Source: JAMXLJ01 sp036558745 (GTDB lineage: Bacteria; Actinomycetota; Acidimicrobiia; IMCC26256; JAMXLJ01). From it: 64,000 nucleotides of DNA. Under the pieces are notes generated by a model that saw only the letters and a program-made list of their open reading frames with translations, had not been told where the DNA came from and did not search any database. Position numbers and translations under genes: made by a program. This document shows positions 10,324 to 22,753 of the stretch, piece by piece. The stretch's first letter is position 1. The number at the start of each line of letters is the position of its first letter. The DNA is taken from positions 57,265 through 121,264 of the forward strand of contig DATBEZ010000023.1 of NCBI GenBank assembly GCA_036558745.1, given 5' to 3'.

Positions 10324-11370
10324 TCAGCCGGCGAGCGGGTGGTCGGTGAAGAAGCGCCAGATGACGTCGTCGGCGGAGATCGAGAAGGTGGTCGGCCCCA
10401 CGGTCGCGACGATCGCGCGTGAGAACGCGCTCCCGGGCCACGCGTGCCCGCCGCCGGTGATGCGGTAGAGCTCGACGTCGGCGCCGGGCGGACAGTCGTA
10501 GCGGATCAACGTCACGTCGGATGCGACCGTCTGCTCGTGCGGAGTCGGCGCGCACCGGTTGCGCTTCGCCCACGCGGCCGTGATCGCCGGGATGGACGGG
10601 CCCTTCGTCGCGTTCGCGACCGCGCCCGACTGACCGAGCGTGCGACCCGACCCGTCGGGCGCGGGAAGCTGGAGGGCCTTCGGCCCGAGACCGCCGTCGT
10701 AGGACACGAACGGGTCCGCGGTGCCGTGGAACGCGACGACCGGCACGGCGCGCGCAGGCGCGCAGCCGGCGATGTCCTGGATCCCGGCCACGGGTGCGAC
10801 CGCGGCGACGCGGTCGGCGTACGCACACGCGACCGCGGACGTCATGAACGCGCCGTTCGAGAGCCCGGTCACGAACACACGGGAGTCGTCGACGCACAAC
10901 GTCCGGTCCACGTCGTCGAGGAGGTCGCCGATGAACTTCACGTCGGCGCCTCCGAGCGACGTGTCCCAGCGCGCCACCTGACCCTCGCCCTGCGGCGTGA
11001 TCGTGATGAACCCGTGCGTGTCGCCGTAGGGCCCGAGCTCCGTCATCCGCTGGTGGATCGTCGCGCCCTCCGCGTAGCCGTGGATGTCGACGACCACCGG
11101 CATCGGGGTCGCGCCGGTGTACGAGGGCGGCACGTGCCGGTAGAACCAGCGCGACGCACCGCTCGAGGTGATCGTGACCTGATCGTCGCCGGGCTTCACC
11201 GGCGCCGCGCGGCAACCGGCCGACGGCTTCGCCGCGGTCGCCGCGGCCGGAGCCGACTTCGGTCGGCTCGACGTCGTCGACGCCGAGTGTCCGCCACCGC
11301 TCGAGCACGCCGCGAGCGCCAGCACCGACGCCGCGAGCGTCGCCGTGACGGCCGCCCGCGGGACGCGCAT
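10324..11370 (-). CDS. Secreted lipoprotein esterase, LpqC / PHB-depolymerase-like
   Basis: 348 aa. The lipoprotein signal ends in LALAACSS. An alpha/beta-hydrolase body follows with the oxyanion region VVVDIHGYAEG, nucleophile motif GLSNGA (G-x-S-x-G), acid residue in FHGTADPFVSYDG and His in GGGHAWPG. This is the polyhydroxybutyrate depolymerase/feruloyl esterase superfamily to which mycobacterial LpqC belongs. It probably hydrolyses an extracellular ester; the substrate is unknown. It starts 11 nt after the phosphoesterase stop on the same strand, so the two likely form a secreted-hydrolase operon. Confidence 0.85.
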   Translation of the reverse strand: MRVPRAAVTATLAASVLALAACSSGGGHSASTTSSRPKSAPAAATAAKPSAGCRAAPVKPGDDQVTITSSGASRWFYRHVPPSYTGATPMPVVVDIHGYAEGATIHQRMTELGPYGDTHGFITITPQGEGQVARWDTSLGGADVKFIGDLLDDVDRTLCVDDSRVFVTGLSNGAFMTSAVACAYADRVAAVAPVAGIQDIAGCAPARAVPVVAFHGTADPFVSYDGGLGPKALQLPAPDGSGRTLGQSGAVANATKGPSIPAITAAWAKRNRCAPTPHEQTVASDVTLIRYDCPPGADVELYRITGGGHAWPGSAFSRAIVATVGPTTFSISADDVIWRFFTDHPLAG

Positions 11371-11381
11371 CGTGCCCGCGC

Positions 11382-12812
11382 TCAGTGTGGGTGTCCCGTC
11401 GCGCCCACGAGCACCTTGTCGCGGTCACCCGGCGGCACGATCGCGTCCGGGGGCGGGATCGGACCGCCCGGATCGCCGGGCGTGCACGTGTCGGGGCCGG
11501 CCGCCAGCGCCGGCGCCGGCAGCACCGGCGGGTCGAGGAACGCAGGGCGCCCGCGCAGGTCGAGCGAGTCGAGGAGGTCGTCGGCGTTGGCGTCGCGGAA
11601 CGTCATCGCGCCGAGGTTCCACTTCGTCTCGACGAACTTCAGCACCGAGGTGTGGTCGTGCACGCGGTGGGACACGTAGCGGCGCCGCGCGAACGGGGAG
11701 ACGATGACCGCGGGAACCCGGAAGCCGTAGCGGTCGTAGCCCCCGGCGATGTCGGGCGGCACGGTGATGTCGGGTGGGATCGAGTCGGGCGCGACCGCGG
11801 GCGGCGGCGGCACGTGGTCGTAGTAGCCGCCGTGCTCGTCGTAGTTCCAGATGAGCAGCGTCTTCGACCAGCCCGGGCCGTGCATCGCGGCGTTGATGAC
11901 CTTCGCCGCGAGCTGCTCACCGACACGCACGTCCTGGGGGTCCTCCTCCGACTCCGTTCCGAAGTTCGGGTCCACGAGGCTGAACGCCGGCAACGTGCCC
12001 GCGGCCGCGTCGGTGAAGAACTGGGCGATCGGCGTGAAATTGCCCGGGTACTTGGACAGCGTCTCGAGGATGATCGCGGCCGACGGTGCATCGCTGAAGT
12101 AGTTCTTCCACGAGATCCCGAACTGGTGGAAGCGGTCGAAGATCGTGCCGTTCGGCGGGGGCGGCGCGGTCAACGCGGCGGAGCTCGTGCTCACGATGCC
12201 CGCGGCGGTGCCCGCCATGAGGAACCGACGGTTCGGATACGTCTGTGCGAGCACCGAGCAGAACCAGCGGTCGCAGAGCGGGAAGGTGCGCCCGAGCCCG
12301 TAGTAGAAGGGCAGGTCGACCTGGTCCCAGTAACCCATGGCGACCGGGCCGCTCGCCTTCACGAAGCCGTCGTTGCGCCCGTTGTCCCACGAGATGTGGC
12401 TCGCGTTCCAGTTCTGTCCCGGCGCCGAGTGCTCCTGGCACGTGGACGGCATGTGGAACGCGCGGATGAGCTGGCCGGTGCTGTCGGGGTTGGCGTCGAG
12501 CGGCCGACCGTGGCGGTCGAGGCGGAAGCCGTCGCCCCGACCGAGCAGACCGAAGTGGTCGTCGAAGGAGTGGTTCTCCATCATCAGCACGATGACGTGG
12601 TCGATCTGGGGCAACGTGTCGACGCCCTCGGGCAGGCGCGGGTTCGGCCGCGAGCCCGGCGCCCGCAGCGGGCGGCGCCGGTGACCGGGACCCTGCGGCA
12701 CACCGCGCAGCAGACCGCACCCGGCGAGCGCGGAGACCGCGCCCGCGGCCGCCATGCCCTTGAGCAGCGACCGCCGATCGAACTCGCGCTCCGGGAACCG
12801 TTCCCCATCCAT
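11382..12812 (-). CDS. Tat-exported phosphoesterase (phospholipase C / acid phosphatase family)
   Basis: 476 aa. The N-terminus has a twin-arginine signal, FDRRSLLKGMAAAG, followed by ALAGCGLL, so it is probably a Tat-exported lipoprotein. The phosphoesterase family motif VIVLMMENHSFDDHFG follows at about residues 75-90, and the metal-site segments WNYDEHGGYYDHVPPP and DHTSVLKFVE are present. The family cleaves phospholipids or phosphomonoesters. ATG 12812 has AGGAGGGG upstream; a longer frame to 12902 lacks support. The downstream esterase lies 11 nt away. Confidence 0.9.
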   Translation of the reverse strand: MDGERFPEREFDRRSLLKGMAAAGAVSALAGCGLLRGVPQGPGHRRRPLRAPGSRPNPRLPEGVDTLPQIDHVIVLMMENHSFDDHFGLLGRGDGFRLDRHGRPLDANPDSTGQLIRAFHMPSTCQEHSAPGQNWNASHISWDNGRNDGFVKASGPVAMGYWDQVDLPFYYGLGRTFPLCDRWFCSVLAQTYPNRRFLMAGTAAGIVSTSSAALTAPPPPNGTIFDRFHQFGISWKNYFSDAPSAAIILETLSKYPGNFTPIAQFFTDAAAGTLPAFSLVDPNFGTESEEDPQDVRVGEQLAAKVINAAMHGPGWSKTLLIWNYDEHGGYYDHVPPPPAVAPDSIPPDITVPPDIAGGYDRYGFRVPAVIVSPFARRRYVSHRVHDHTSVLKFVETKWNLGAMTFRDANADDLLDSLDLRGRPAFLDPPVLPAPALAAGPDTCTPGDPGGPIPPPDAIVPPGDRDKVLVGATGHPH

Positions 12813-12980
12813 GGCCACCCGCCCCTCCTGGTCCCGCTCCTGGTCCCGCTCCGCTCCCGAGTCGCTCCGCGCGGCTCGCAGCCGGCGTGGCGGACTGTAC
12901 ACAGCAGGGACCGGCTGCGGCAGGCGCCCGGGCCACGTTCACGCGGGCGTCCGTCTCCCGTCACCGAGCCGCCTCGCCGC

Positions 12981-12986
12981 TACCGT
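12981..12986 (+). promoter_or_regulatory. -10 element of a probable leaderless transcript
   Basis: TACCGT ends exactly 6 nt before GTG 12993. This places the expected transcript start at the start codon of the AraC-type gene. Confidence 0.45.
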
Positions 12987-12992
12987 GGAGCG

Positions 12993-13766
12993 GTGCCCTC
13001 GACCTACCGCGAGCGCGCACCCCGTGCCGCGCCGCCCGATCACGTCGCGTGCCTCTGGTACCAGAGGGTCGCACCCGCGGACGCGCCCGACCTGCACCGG
13101 ATCGTGCCCGACGGCTGCATGGACATCATCTGGCTCGACGGTGGACTGCACGTCGCTGGGCCCGACACCGAGGCGATGCTCGCGTCCTTGACGCCGGCGA
13201 CGACCGTCGTCGGGCTCCGCTTCCTGCCCGGGCACGGGCCCGCGTTCCTCGGCATCGACCCGTCCGAGCACGTCAACGGACGCGTCGAGCTCGACGAGCT
13301 CTGGGGTGCGGACGCACGACGCCTCACCGAGCAGATCGGGAACGCGCCCGACGTGGCCGCAGCGACCGACGCGCTGGAGCGGGCGGTCGCCGCCCGCGCG
13401 GCCGCCGGCGACAGGACCGACCCGATCGCCGACGCCGCCACGCAGCTGCTCGGTGCGCCCGATGGCGGCGCGCGCGTGCGCGAGGTCGCGCCCGAGCTCG
13501 GCCTCTCCGCGCGCCAGCTCCACCGCCGGTGCCTGCGCACGTTCGGTTACGGCCCCAAGACCCTCGCCCGGGTGCTGCGCTTCCAACGGTTCCTCCGCGT
13601 CGCCCGCAGCGCGCCCTCGCTCACCTACGCGCGGCTCGCGGCCGAATGCGGCTACACGGACGAGGCCCACCTCTCCCGTGACTGCCGCGCGCTGGGCGGT
13701 GCGACCCCGGGCGAGCTGGCGCGGCGGCGCTCGCGTACCGGGCGGGCCGAGGGACCCGGCGCGTAA
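12993..13766 (+). CDS. AraC-family transcriptional regulator
   Basis: 257 aa. The N-terminal domain (HRIVPDGCMDIIWLDGGLHVAGPDT) resembles the DUF6597-type ligand domain found before many actinobacterial AraC regulators. The C-terminal third carries two helix-turn-helix units: VAPELGLSARQLHRRCLRTF, then YARLAAECGYTDEAHLSRD. It probably regulates an adjacent gene, perhaps the SDR 10 nt downstream or the divergent hydrolase operon. The effector is unknown. GTG 12993 sits directly behind a -10 element, so the mRNA is likely leaderless. Confidence 0.88.
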   Translation: MPSTYRERAPRAAPPDHVACLWYQRVAPADAPDLHRIVPDGCMDIIWLDGGLHVAGPDTEAMLASLTPATTVVGLRFLPGHGPAFLGIDPSEHVNGRVELDELWGADARRLTEQIGNAPDVAAATDALERAVAARAAAGDRTDPIADAATQLLGAPDGGARVREVAPELGLSARQLHRRCLRTFGYGPKTLARVLRFQRFLRVARSAPSLTYARLAAECGYTDEAHLSRDCRALGGATPGELARRRSRTGRAEGPGA

Positions 13767-13769
13767 CCT
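13764..13769 (+). promoter_or_regulatory. -10 element overlapping the AraC-gene stop codon
   Basis: TAACCT begins with the TAA stop of the upstream gene and ends 6 nt before ATG 13776. The SDR gene could therefore have its own leaderless transcript despite the tight spacing. Confidence 0.4.
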
Positions 13770-13775
13770 GCGCCC

Positions 13776-14561
13776 ATGGGTCAGTTGGACGGGAAGGTCG
13801 CGCTCGTCACCGGCGGCGCGTCGGGCATCGGCAAGGCGACCGTCGAGCGTTTCACAACAGAAGGTGCCCGGGTCTGCGTCGTCGACTTCGACGACGGCGG
13901 CGGCAAGGCGGTGGCGAAGGCCAACGACGGGATCTTCGTGCACGCAGACGCGGGCGACACGACCGAGATCGACAGCGCGTTCGCGGCGTGCGAGCGCGAG
14001 CTCGGCGGCGTCGACGTCGCGTACCTGAACGCGGGGATCGCGATCGGTCGCGGTGACATCACCGAGCTCACCGACGACGAGTACCGGCGGATCATACGGG
14101 TCAACGTCGACGGCGTCGTGTGGGGCACCCGCGCCGCGATCCGCGCCTTGCAACGCCGAGGCGGCGGTGCAATCGTCGCGACCGCGTCGCTCGCGGGTCT
14201 CATCCCCTTCCCGCCCGATCCGGTCTACGACCTGACCAAGCACGCGGTCGTCGGCTTCATCCGCAGCGTCGCGCCGACGCTGGTCCCGCTCGGCATCACG
14301 GCGAACACGGTGAACCCGGGCATGACGGACACCAACATCATCGGCGAGGACACGAAGGCGGTGTTCCGGGAAGCGGGCTTCCCGCTCATGCCGGCGTCGC
14401 AGATCGCGTCGGCCGTGTTGCAGATCGTCGTCGAGGGCAGGACCGGTGAGTGTTGGGTGTGCCAGCCCGGTCGGGAGCCGGAGCCGTACCGCTTCCACGA
14501 CGTCCCCGGCCCTCGACACGAGGCCGAGGGACGGGTCCCGCCGGGCATCCGCACCTCCTGA
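13776..14561 (+). CDS. SDR-family oxidoreductase
   Basis: 261 aa classical SDR. It has the cofactor motif VTGGASGIGKATVERF, the acidic residue VVDFDD after beta-2 (NAD preference), LNAGIAIG in place of NNAG, catalytic Ser in ATASLAGL and YDLTKHA as the Tyr-x3-Lys pair. The substrate is unknown. ATG 13776 has no ribosome binding site but lies 6 nt after a TAACCT -10 element. The AraC-type gene ends 9 nt upstream, so co-regulation is likely. Confidence 0.87.
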   Translation: MGQLDGKVALVTGGASGIGKATVERFTTEGARVCVVDFDDGGGKAVAKANDGIFVHADAGDTTEIDSAFAACERELGGVDVAYLNAGIAIGRGDITELTDDEYRRIIRVNVDGVVWGTRAAIRALQRRGGGAIVATASLAGLIPFPPDPVYDLTKHAVVGFIRSVAPTLVPLGITANTVNPGMTDTNIIGEDTKAVFREAGFPLMPASQIASAVLQIVVEGRTGECWVCQPGREPEPYRFHDVPGPRHEAEGRVPPGIRTS

Positions 14562-14658
14562 CGGCCGGGGCCCGTCCCGCCTGCCCCGAGGCGGTGTGAC
14601 CGAGCCGAGGTGCCGGGTCGCAGCGTCGTATCGTGGAAGCCCCGAGGAGACGAGTGAC

Positions 14659-15201
14659 GTGACGAATCTCGACGGTCAGAACCAGTCCCGAGGCAGCGGC
14701 GGACCCGTGCTCCCCGAGGTCGTCGACGGCGAGACCGGCCGCGCCCCGGACGGCGCCGGGAACGGCGATGAGTCGAGTGAGCAGGTCACCCGGCCCACGA
14801 AGCTGATCCGGATCGCCTCGATGGTGCGGAACATGCTCGACGAGGTCCGCCGCGCTCCCCTCGACGACGCGGGCCGCCGCATGCTCGGCGAGATCCACAA
14901 CCGCTCGATGAGCGAGCTCGAGGAGGTGCTCTCCCCCGACCTCCAGGCCGAGCTCCAGGAGGTGACGCTGCCGTTCACCTCGGACACGCCGAGCGAGTCG
15001 GAGCTGCGCATCGCCCAGGCCCAGCTGGTCGGCTGGCTGGAGGGGCTGTTCCACGGCATCCAGGCCACGTTGTTCACCCAGCAGATCGCGGCGCAGTCCC
15101 AGCTCGACCAGATGCGCCAGCGCCAGATGCTCGAGGCGGGTGGCCCAGGTGGCCCCGGCGCGCCCGGCCGCCCACCCGGACCACCCGGCCAGTACCTGTG
15201 A
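14659..15201 (+). CDS. bpa: Bacterial proteasome activator Bpa
   Basis: 180 aa, close to the roughly 174 aa of mycobacterial Bpa (PafE). An acidic N-terminal tail is followed by the helical core (IRIASMVRNMLDEVRRAPLD... LVGWLEGLFHGIQATLF...). A Gly/Pro-rich tail ends in the C-terminal GQYL, the motif that docks into the 20S proteasome and opens its gate without ATP. Its presence implies 20S proteasome genes elsewhere in the genome. GTG 14659 has GAGGAG 9 nt upstream. aroG begins 7 nt after its stop. Confidence 0.93.
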   Translation: MTNLDGQNQSRGSGGPVLPEVVDGETGRAPDGAGNGDESSEQVTRPTKLIRIASMVRNMLDEVRRAPLDDAGRRMLGEIHNRSMSELEEVLSPDLQAELQEVTLPFTSDTPSESELRIAQAQLVGWLEGLFHGIQATLFTQQIAAQSQLDQMRQRQMLEAGGPGGPGAPGRPPGPPGQYL

Positions 15202-15208
15202 GCTGTCC

Positions 15209-16561
15209 GTGAGCATCTCGTCCCGCGCGTGGGATCCCGCGGCGTGGCGCGACCGGCCGGCCGCGCAGCAGCCCGACTGGCCCGACCTTGCCGCGCTCGA
15301 CGACGCGCTGACCGAGCTGACGCGCATGCCGCCGCTCGTGTTCGCGGGCGAAGCCCGCGAGCTCACCGACGTGCTCGCCGCGGTGATGGAGGGCGGCGGG
15401 TTCCTGCTGCACGCGGGTGACTGCGCGGAGTCGTTCGAGGCGTTCTCGGCGAACGCGATCCGCGACAAGCTCAAGGTGATCCTGCAGATGGCGATCGTGC
15501 TGACCTACAGCACGGGTGTGCCGACCGTGAAGGTCGGGCGCATCGCGGGGCAGTTCGCGAAGCCGCGGTCGTCGGCCACCGAGACGCGTGACGGTGTCGA
15601 GCTGCCCAGCTTCCGCGGCGACATGGTGAACGACTTCGCGTTCGACCCGTCGGCGCGCCGTCCCGATCCCGCACGGCTCGTGCAGGGCTACCACCAGTCG
15701 GCGGCGACGCTGAACCTGGTACGCGCGTTCACGAAGGGCGGTTTCGCCGACCTCTCGCGCGTGAGCGCGTGGAACCTCGAGTACATCGCGAGCAGCCGTG
15801 AGGGCCGCCGCTACGAAGCCGTCGCCGGCGAGATCGAGCGCGCGCTGCGGTTCATGGCCGCGTGCGGTATCGACCTCGACGCCGAGCTGCAGCTCCATCA
15901 GGTCGACCTGTACACGTCGCACGAGGCGCTGCTGCTCGGCTACGAGGAGGCGCTCACACGGCGCGACAGCCTCACCGACCAGTGGTACGACTGCTCGGCG
16001 CACCTGCTCTGGATCGGTGAGCGCACCCGGCAGCTCGACGGTGCCCACGTCGAGTTCCTGTCGGGCGTGCAGAACCCGCTCGCCGTGAAGCTCGGTCCGA
16101 GCGCCGATCCCGAGGACGTCGTCGCGCTGTGCGAGCGGCTCAACCCGATGCGCCGGCCGGGCCGGCTCACCCTCGTCAGCCGGATGGGATCGGCGCGCAT
16201 CGCCGAGTGCCTCCCCCCGCTCATCGAGGCGGTGCGACGCGGCGCGCACCCGGTGCTGTGGGCGTGCGACCCGATGCACGGGAACACATTCGTGCACGCG
16301 AACGGTTACAAGACCAGGCACTTCGACGACGTGATGGACGAGCTGCGCGGGTTCTTCGCCGCCTGCGAGGCCGCCGACGTGTGGCCGGGAGGCGTGCATG
16401 TCGAGCTGACCGGCGAGGACGTCACCGAGTGCCTCGGCGGCACCGAGGAGGTCCTCCCCGACCACCTCGAGCAGCGCTACGAGACGATGTGCGACCCTCG
16501 GCTCAACGCCCGGCAGTCGCTGGACCTGGCCTTCCAGGTCGCCGAGCTCCTCAAGCGCTAG
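15209..16561 (+). CDS. aroG: 3-deoxy-7-phosphoheptulonate synthase, class II
   Basis: 450 aa. It catalyses the first shikimate-pathway step, joining phosphoenolpyruvate and erythrose 4-phosphate. The class II (plant/mycobacterial) type is shown by HAGDCAESFE, VGRIAGQFAKPRS, WACDPMHGNTF and HVELTGEDVTEC, which include metal and phosphoenolpyruvate ligands. GTG 15209 was taken as start; it lies 7 nt after bpa, so they are probably cotranscribed. The spacing to kgd (62 nt) leaves room for a separate ribosome binding site. Confidence 0.95.
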   Translation: MSISSRAWDPAAWRDRPAAQQPDWPDLAALDDALTELTRMPPLVFAGEARELTDVLAAVMEGGGFLLHAGDCAESFEAFSANAIRDKLKVILQMAIVLTYSTGVPTVKVGRIAGQFAKPRSSATETRDGVELPSFRGDMVNDFAFDPSARRPDPARLVQGYHQSAATLNLVRAFTKGGFADLSRVSAWNLEYIASSREGRRYEAVAGEIERALRFMAACGIDLDAELQLHQVDLYTSHEALLLGYEEALTRRDSLTDQWYDCSAHLLWIGERTRQLDGAHVEFLSGVQNPLAVKLGPSADPEDVVALCERLNPMRRPGRLTLVSRMGSARIAECLPPLIEAVRRGAHPVLWACDPMHGNTFVHANGYKTRHFDDVMDELRGFFAACEAADVWPGGVHVELTGEDVTECLGGTEEVLPDHLEQRYETMCDPRLNARQSLDLAFQVAELLKR

Positions 16562-16623
16562 CGATCGTCCGGCGCGACCATGGGTCGTGGCCACCGTGGG
16601 TAACGCGTGACCGGAGGTCATGC

Positions 16624-20250
<3,627 letters not shown>

Positions 20251-20264
20251 ACCCCACACGATGC

Positions 20265-20298
20265 GGCACTGATACCCGCGTACGCGGGCATCAGTGCC
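20265..20298. terminator. Bidirectional hairpin terminator between kgd and the SDR
   Basis: Arms GGCACTGATACCCGCG (20265-20280) and CGCGGGCATCAGTGCC (20283-20298) pair over 16 positions with one A-C mismatch and a tiny loop. It sits 14 nt after kgd and 4 nt after the converging SDR stop. Confidence 0.75.
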
Positions 20299-20302
20299 AT
20301 GT

Positions 20303-21073
20303 TCACTTGGGGGGCATGCGGAGGGCGCCGTCGAGGCGGATGACCTCGCCGTTGATCATCGGGTTCTCCGCCAGGTGACGCACGAGCGCGGCGTACTCCT
20401 CGGGCCGGCCGAGGCGGTGCGGGAAGGGGATGTTGGCGGCGAGCGCGTCGCGGGCCTCGGGCGGGAGGATGCCCATCATCGGCGTCTCGAACGTGCCCGG
20501 CGCGATCGTGCACACGCGTACGCCGACCGCGGCGAGGTCGCGCGCGGCGGGGAGCATCATCCCGACGACGCCTCCCTTCGACGCCGCGTACGCGACCTGA
20601 CCGATCTGGCCCTCGAACGCCGCGACCGACGCGGTGTTGACGACGAGACCGCGCTCGCCGTCCTCCAGCGGATCCGTCTTCGCCATCGCGGCCGCGGCGA
20701 GGCGCAGCACGTTGAAGGTGCCGATCAGGTTGATGCGCACGACGCGCTCGAACGCGGCGAGATCGTGGGGGGTGCCGTCGCGCGCGAGCGTGCGCGTGGC
20801 GATCGCGATGCCGGCGCAGTTGACGGTGAGCCGCAGGGGTGTACCGGTGCCCGCGGCCGCGTCGACCGCCGCGCCGGCTTGGTCCGCGTCGGTCACGTCG
20901 GTGCGGACGAACTGTGCGCCCCCGCCGAGCTCGCCCGCCACCGCGTCGCCCCGGGACTGATCGAGGTCGACGATCGTGACCCGGGCACCGGCGCGGGCCA
21001 GGGTGCGCGCGGTCGCCTCACCCAGCCCCGATGCCCCACCCGTCACCAGCGCCGCGATGCCGTCCAGTTGCAT
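20303..21073 (-). CDS. SDR, 3-hydroxyacyl-CoA dehydrogenase type II-like
   Basis: 256 aa. The cofactor motif is VTGGASGLGEATARTL, with Asp in IVDLDQSRGD for NAD; NCAGIAIA replaces NNAG, and the catalytic residues are Ser in NTASVAAF and YAASKGG. The pattern (EGQIGQVAYAASKGG, then APGTFETPMM) is that of the HSD10/3-hydroxyacyl-CoA dehydrogenase group, so fatty acid beta-oxidation is likely. ATG 21073 has AGGAG upstream. It is divergent from an acyl-CoA dehydrogenase, which fits shared control. Confidence 0.88.
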   Translation of the reverse strand: MQLDGIAALVTGGASGLGEATARTLARAGARVTIVDLDQSRGDAVAGELGGGAQFVRTDVTDADQAGAAVDAAAGTGTPLRLTVNCAGIAIATRTLARDGTPHDLAAFERVVRINLIGTFNVLRLAAAAMAKTDPLEDGERGLVVNTASVAAFEGQIGQVAYAASKGGVVGMMLPAARDLAAVGVRVCTIAPGTFETPMMGILPPEARDALAANIPFPHRLGRPEEYAALVRHLAENPMINGEVIRLDGALRMPPK

Positions 21074-21149
21074 GCCTGCTCCTTCTCGCTCACTCCCTCG
21101 CTGCACGGCTCCGGCCTCACCGTGGGCGACCGCATCGTTCGTTCGCTGG

Positions 21150-21165
21150 CGAGCGCATGCGCTCG
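21150..21165. promoter_or_regulatory. 16-bp perfect palindrome, candidate operator
   Basis: CGAGCGCATGCGCTCG is a perfect palindrome in the 140-bp gap between the divergent SDR and acyl-CoA dehydrogenase genes. Position and symmetry suit a dimeric repressor such as a TetR-type fatty-acid regulator. No regulator gene lies nearby. Confidence 0.4.
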
Positions 21166-21201
21166 TTCCTCGCTCCTGCGGCCGCGGGAGGCTAGCGGCC
21201 G

Positions 21202-21207
21202 TACGAT
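21202..21207 (+). promoter_or_regulatory. -10 element of a probable leaderless transcript
   Basis: TACGAT ends 6 nt before ATG 21214, and the acyl-CoA dehydrogenase gene has no ribosome binding site there. Confidence 0.45.
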
Positions 21208-21213
21208 CTGCGA

Positions 21214-22353
21214 ATGCACTTCGAGCTCTCCGAGGAGCAGGAGGCGTTCCGTACCGTCGTGCGCGAGTTCGCCGAGGCCGAGATCGCGCCGCACGCAACC
21301 GACTGGGACCGTGACCACACGTTCCCCGTCGACGTCGTGCGGGCGATGGGCGAGCTCGGCCTGTTCGGGCTGGTGTTCCCCGAGGAGTACGGCGGCGGAG
21401 GCGCCGACCTCACGACGTTGTGCATCGCCATCGAGGAGATCGGACGGGTCGACCAGAGCCTCGGCATCACGCTCGAGGCCGGGGTCGGCCTCGGCGCGAA
21501 CCCCATCTACCGCTTCGGCACCGAGGACCAACGACAGCGGTGGCTCCCGGACCTCGTCGCGGGACGCGCGCTCGGTGCCTTCGGCCTGACCGAGCCGGAA
21601 GCCGGGAGCGACGCGGGCGGGACGCGTACGAAGGCCGTCGAGGAGGGCGGTCACTGGGTCATCGACGGGGAGAAGGCGTTCATCACCAACTCGGGGACCG
21701 AGATCACGTCGCTCGTCACCATCACCGCGCGCACCGGACCGGGCGAGATCACCGCGTTCGTCGTTCCGGCCGGTACGCCGGGCTTCGAGGTGCTCCCGCC
21801 GTACCGCAAGATGGGCTGGCACGCATCGGATACGCACGGTCTCGTCTTCGCGGGCTGCCGCGTGCCCGACGATCATCAGCTCGGCGAGCGCGGCGCGGGG
21901 TTCCGCCAGTTCCTCGCGATCCTCGACGAGGGGCGGATCGCGATCGCCGCGCTCGCGGTCGGCGCGATCCAGGCGTGCCTGGACCACGCGCTGGCGTACG
22001 CGAACGAGCGGCACACCTTCGGCCGCCCGATCGGCTCGAACCAGGCGATCGCGTTCAAGTGTGCAGACCTCGCGGTGATGTGCGACAGCGCGCGCCTGCT
22101 GACGTACCGCGCCGCATGGCTGCGCGACACCGGTCGTCCGTACAAGACCGAGGCCGCGAAGGCGAAGCTGTACGCGACCGAGGCGGCCGTCCTCGCGACG
22201 CGTGAGGCGACGCAGATCTTCGGCGGCGCCGGCTTCGTCGACGAGACGCCCGTGAGCCGCTTCTACCGTGACGCGAAGATCCTCGAGATCGGCGAGGGCA
22301 CGAGCGAGGTGCAGCGGCTCGTCATCAGCCGCGCCCTCGGACTCCCGCTGTAG
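21214..22353 (+). CDS. Acyl-CoA dehydrogenase
   Basis: 379 aa FAD enzyme introducing the alpha-beta double bond in acyl-CoAs. Domains: N-terminal helices (LSEEQEAFRTVVREFAE), the middle beta domain with FGLTEPEAGSDAGG and ITNSG, and the C-terminal helices with the catalytic Glu in DAKILEIGEGTSEVQR. The length is standard. Chain-length preference cannot be told. Its start is likely leaderless (see the -10 element at 21202). It diverges from the 3-hydroxyacyl-CoA dehydrogenase-like gene and ends 4 nt from a converging gene. Confidence 0.94.
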   Translation: MHFELSEEQEAFRTVVREFAEAEIAPHATDWDRDHTFPVDVVRAMGELGLFGLVFPEEYGGGGADLTTLCIAIEEIGRVDQSLGITLEAGVGLGANPIYRFGTEDQRQRWLPDLVAGRALGAFGLTEPEAGSDAGGTRTKAVEEGGHWVIDGEKAFITNSGTEITSLVTITARTGPGEITAFVVPAGTPGFEVLPPYRKMGWHASDTHGLVFAGCRVPDDHQLGERGAGFRQFLAILDEGRIAIAALAVGAIQACLDHALAYANERHTFGRPIGSNQAIAFKCADLAVMCDSARLLTYRAAWLRDTGRPYKTEAAKAKLYATEAAVLATREATQIFGGAGFVDETPVSRFYRDAKILEIGEGTSEVQRLVISRALGLPL

Positions 22354-22357
22354 CGCG

Positions 22358-22753
22358 TCAGACGGGCGACGCGTCGAGCGGCCGGAAGCCCGAGCACATG
22401 AGCTGGAGCTTCACGATGCGGCCGTCGGCCACGTCGGCGAAGCCGTGCTGCTCGACGACCGACGTCCGGCCGTCCTCGAGGGCGCGGAACCGGTAGCGCA
22501 GGCGGACGCGGTCGGCGATCGGCTCGACCTCGCGGATCAACACCGTGAGCTCCGCGTCCGCGAACCAGCCACAGATCAGCTCCGCGGCCGCGTCCGGGCC
22601 GTCGGCCTCGCGGAACCCTCGCGGCACCACCGCCCGCATCTCCACCGCATCACTGAAGACCGCGGCGACCGCATCGCGGTCCTGGGCCACCACCGCGGCG
22701 ACGTACGCCTCGACCGGCGCGGTGTCGGGACCGCTCTCGACCTTCGTCGTCAT
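22358..22753 (-). CDS. SnoaL/NTF2-like protein
   Basis: 131 aa single domain of the SnoaL/NTF2 cone fold (VEAYVAAVVAQDRDAVAAVFSD, later VVEQHGFADVADGRIVKLQL). Such proteins are small isomerases, hydrolases or steroid-binding proteins, and the specific role is not predictable. The ATG at 22753 overlaps the last base of the upstream dapA-like stop (TGATG), so the two are translationally coupled. The upstream extension in this frame is an antisense artefact. Confidence 0.78.
   Translation of the reverse strand: MTTKVESGPDTAPVEAYVAAVVAQDRDAVAAVFSDAVEMRAVVPRGFREADGPDAAAELICGWFADAELTVLIREVEPIADRVRLRYRFRALEDGRTSVVEQHGFADVADGRIVKLQLMCSGFRPLDASPV

Noticed and set aside
10324..11370. Polyhydroxybutyrate storage metabolism
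   Set aside because: The esterase belongs to the PHB-depolymerase superfamily, but no PHB synthase or phasin gene is nearby and the protein is a secreted lipoprotein, so a storage role is not supported.
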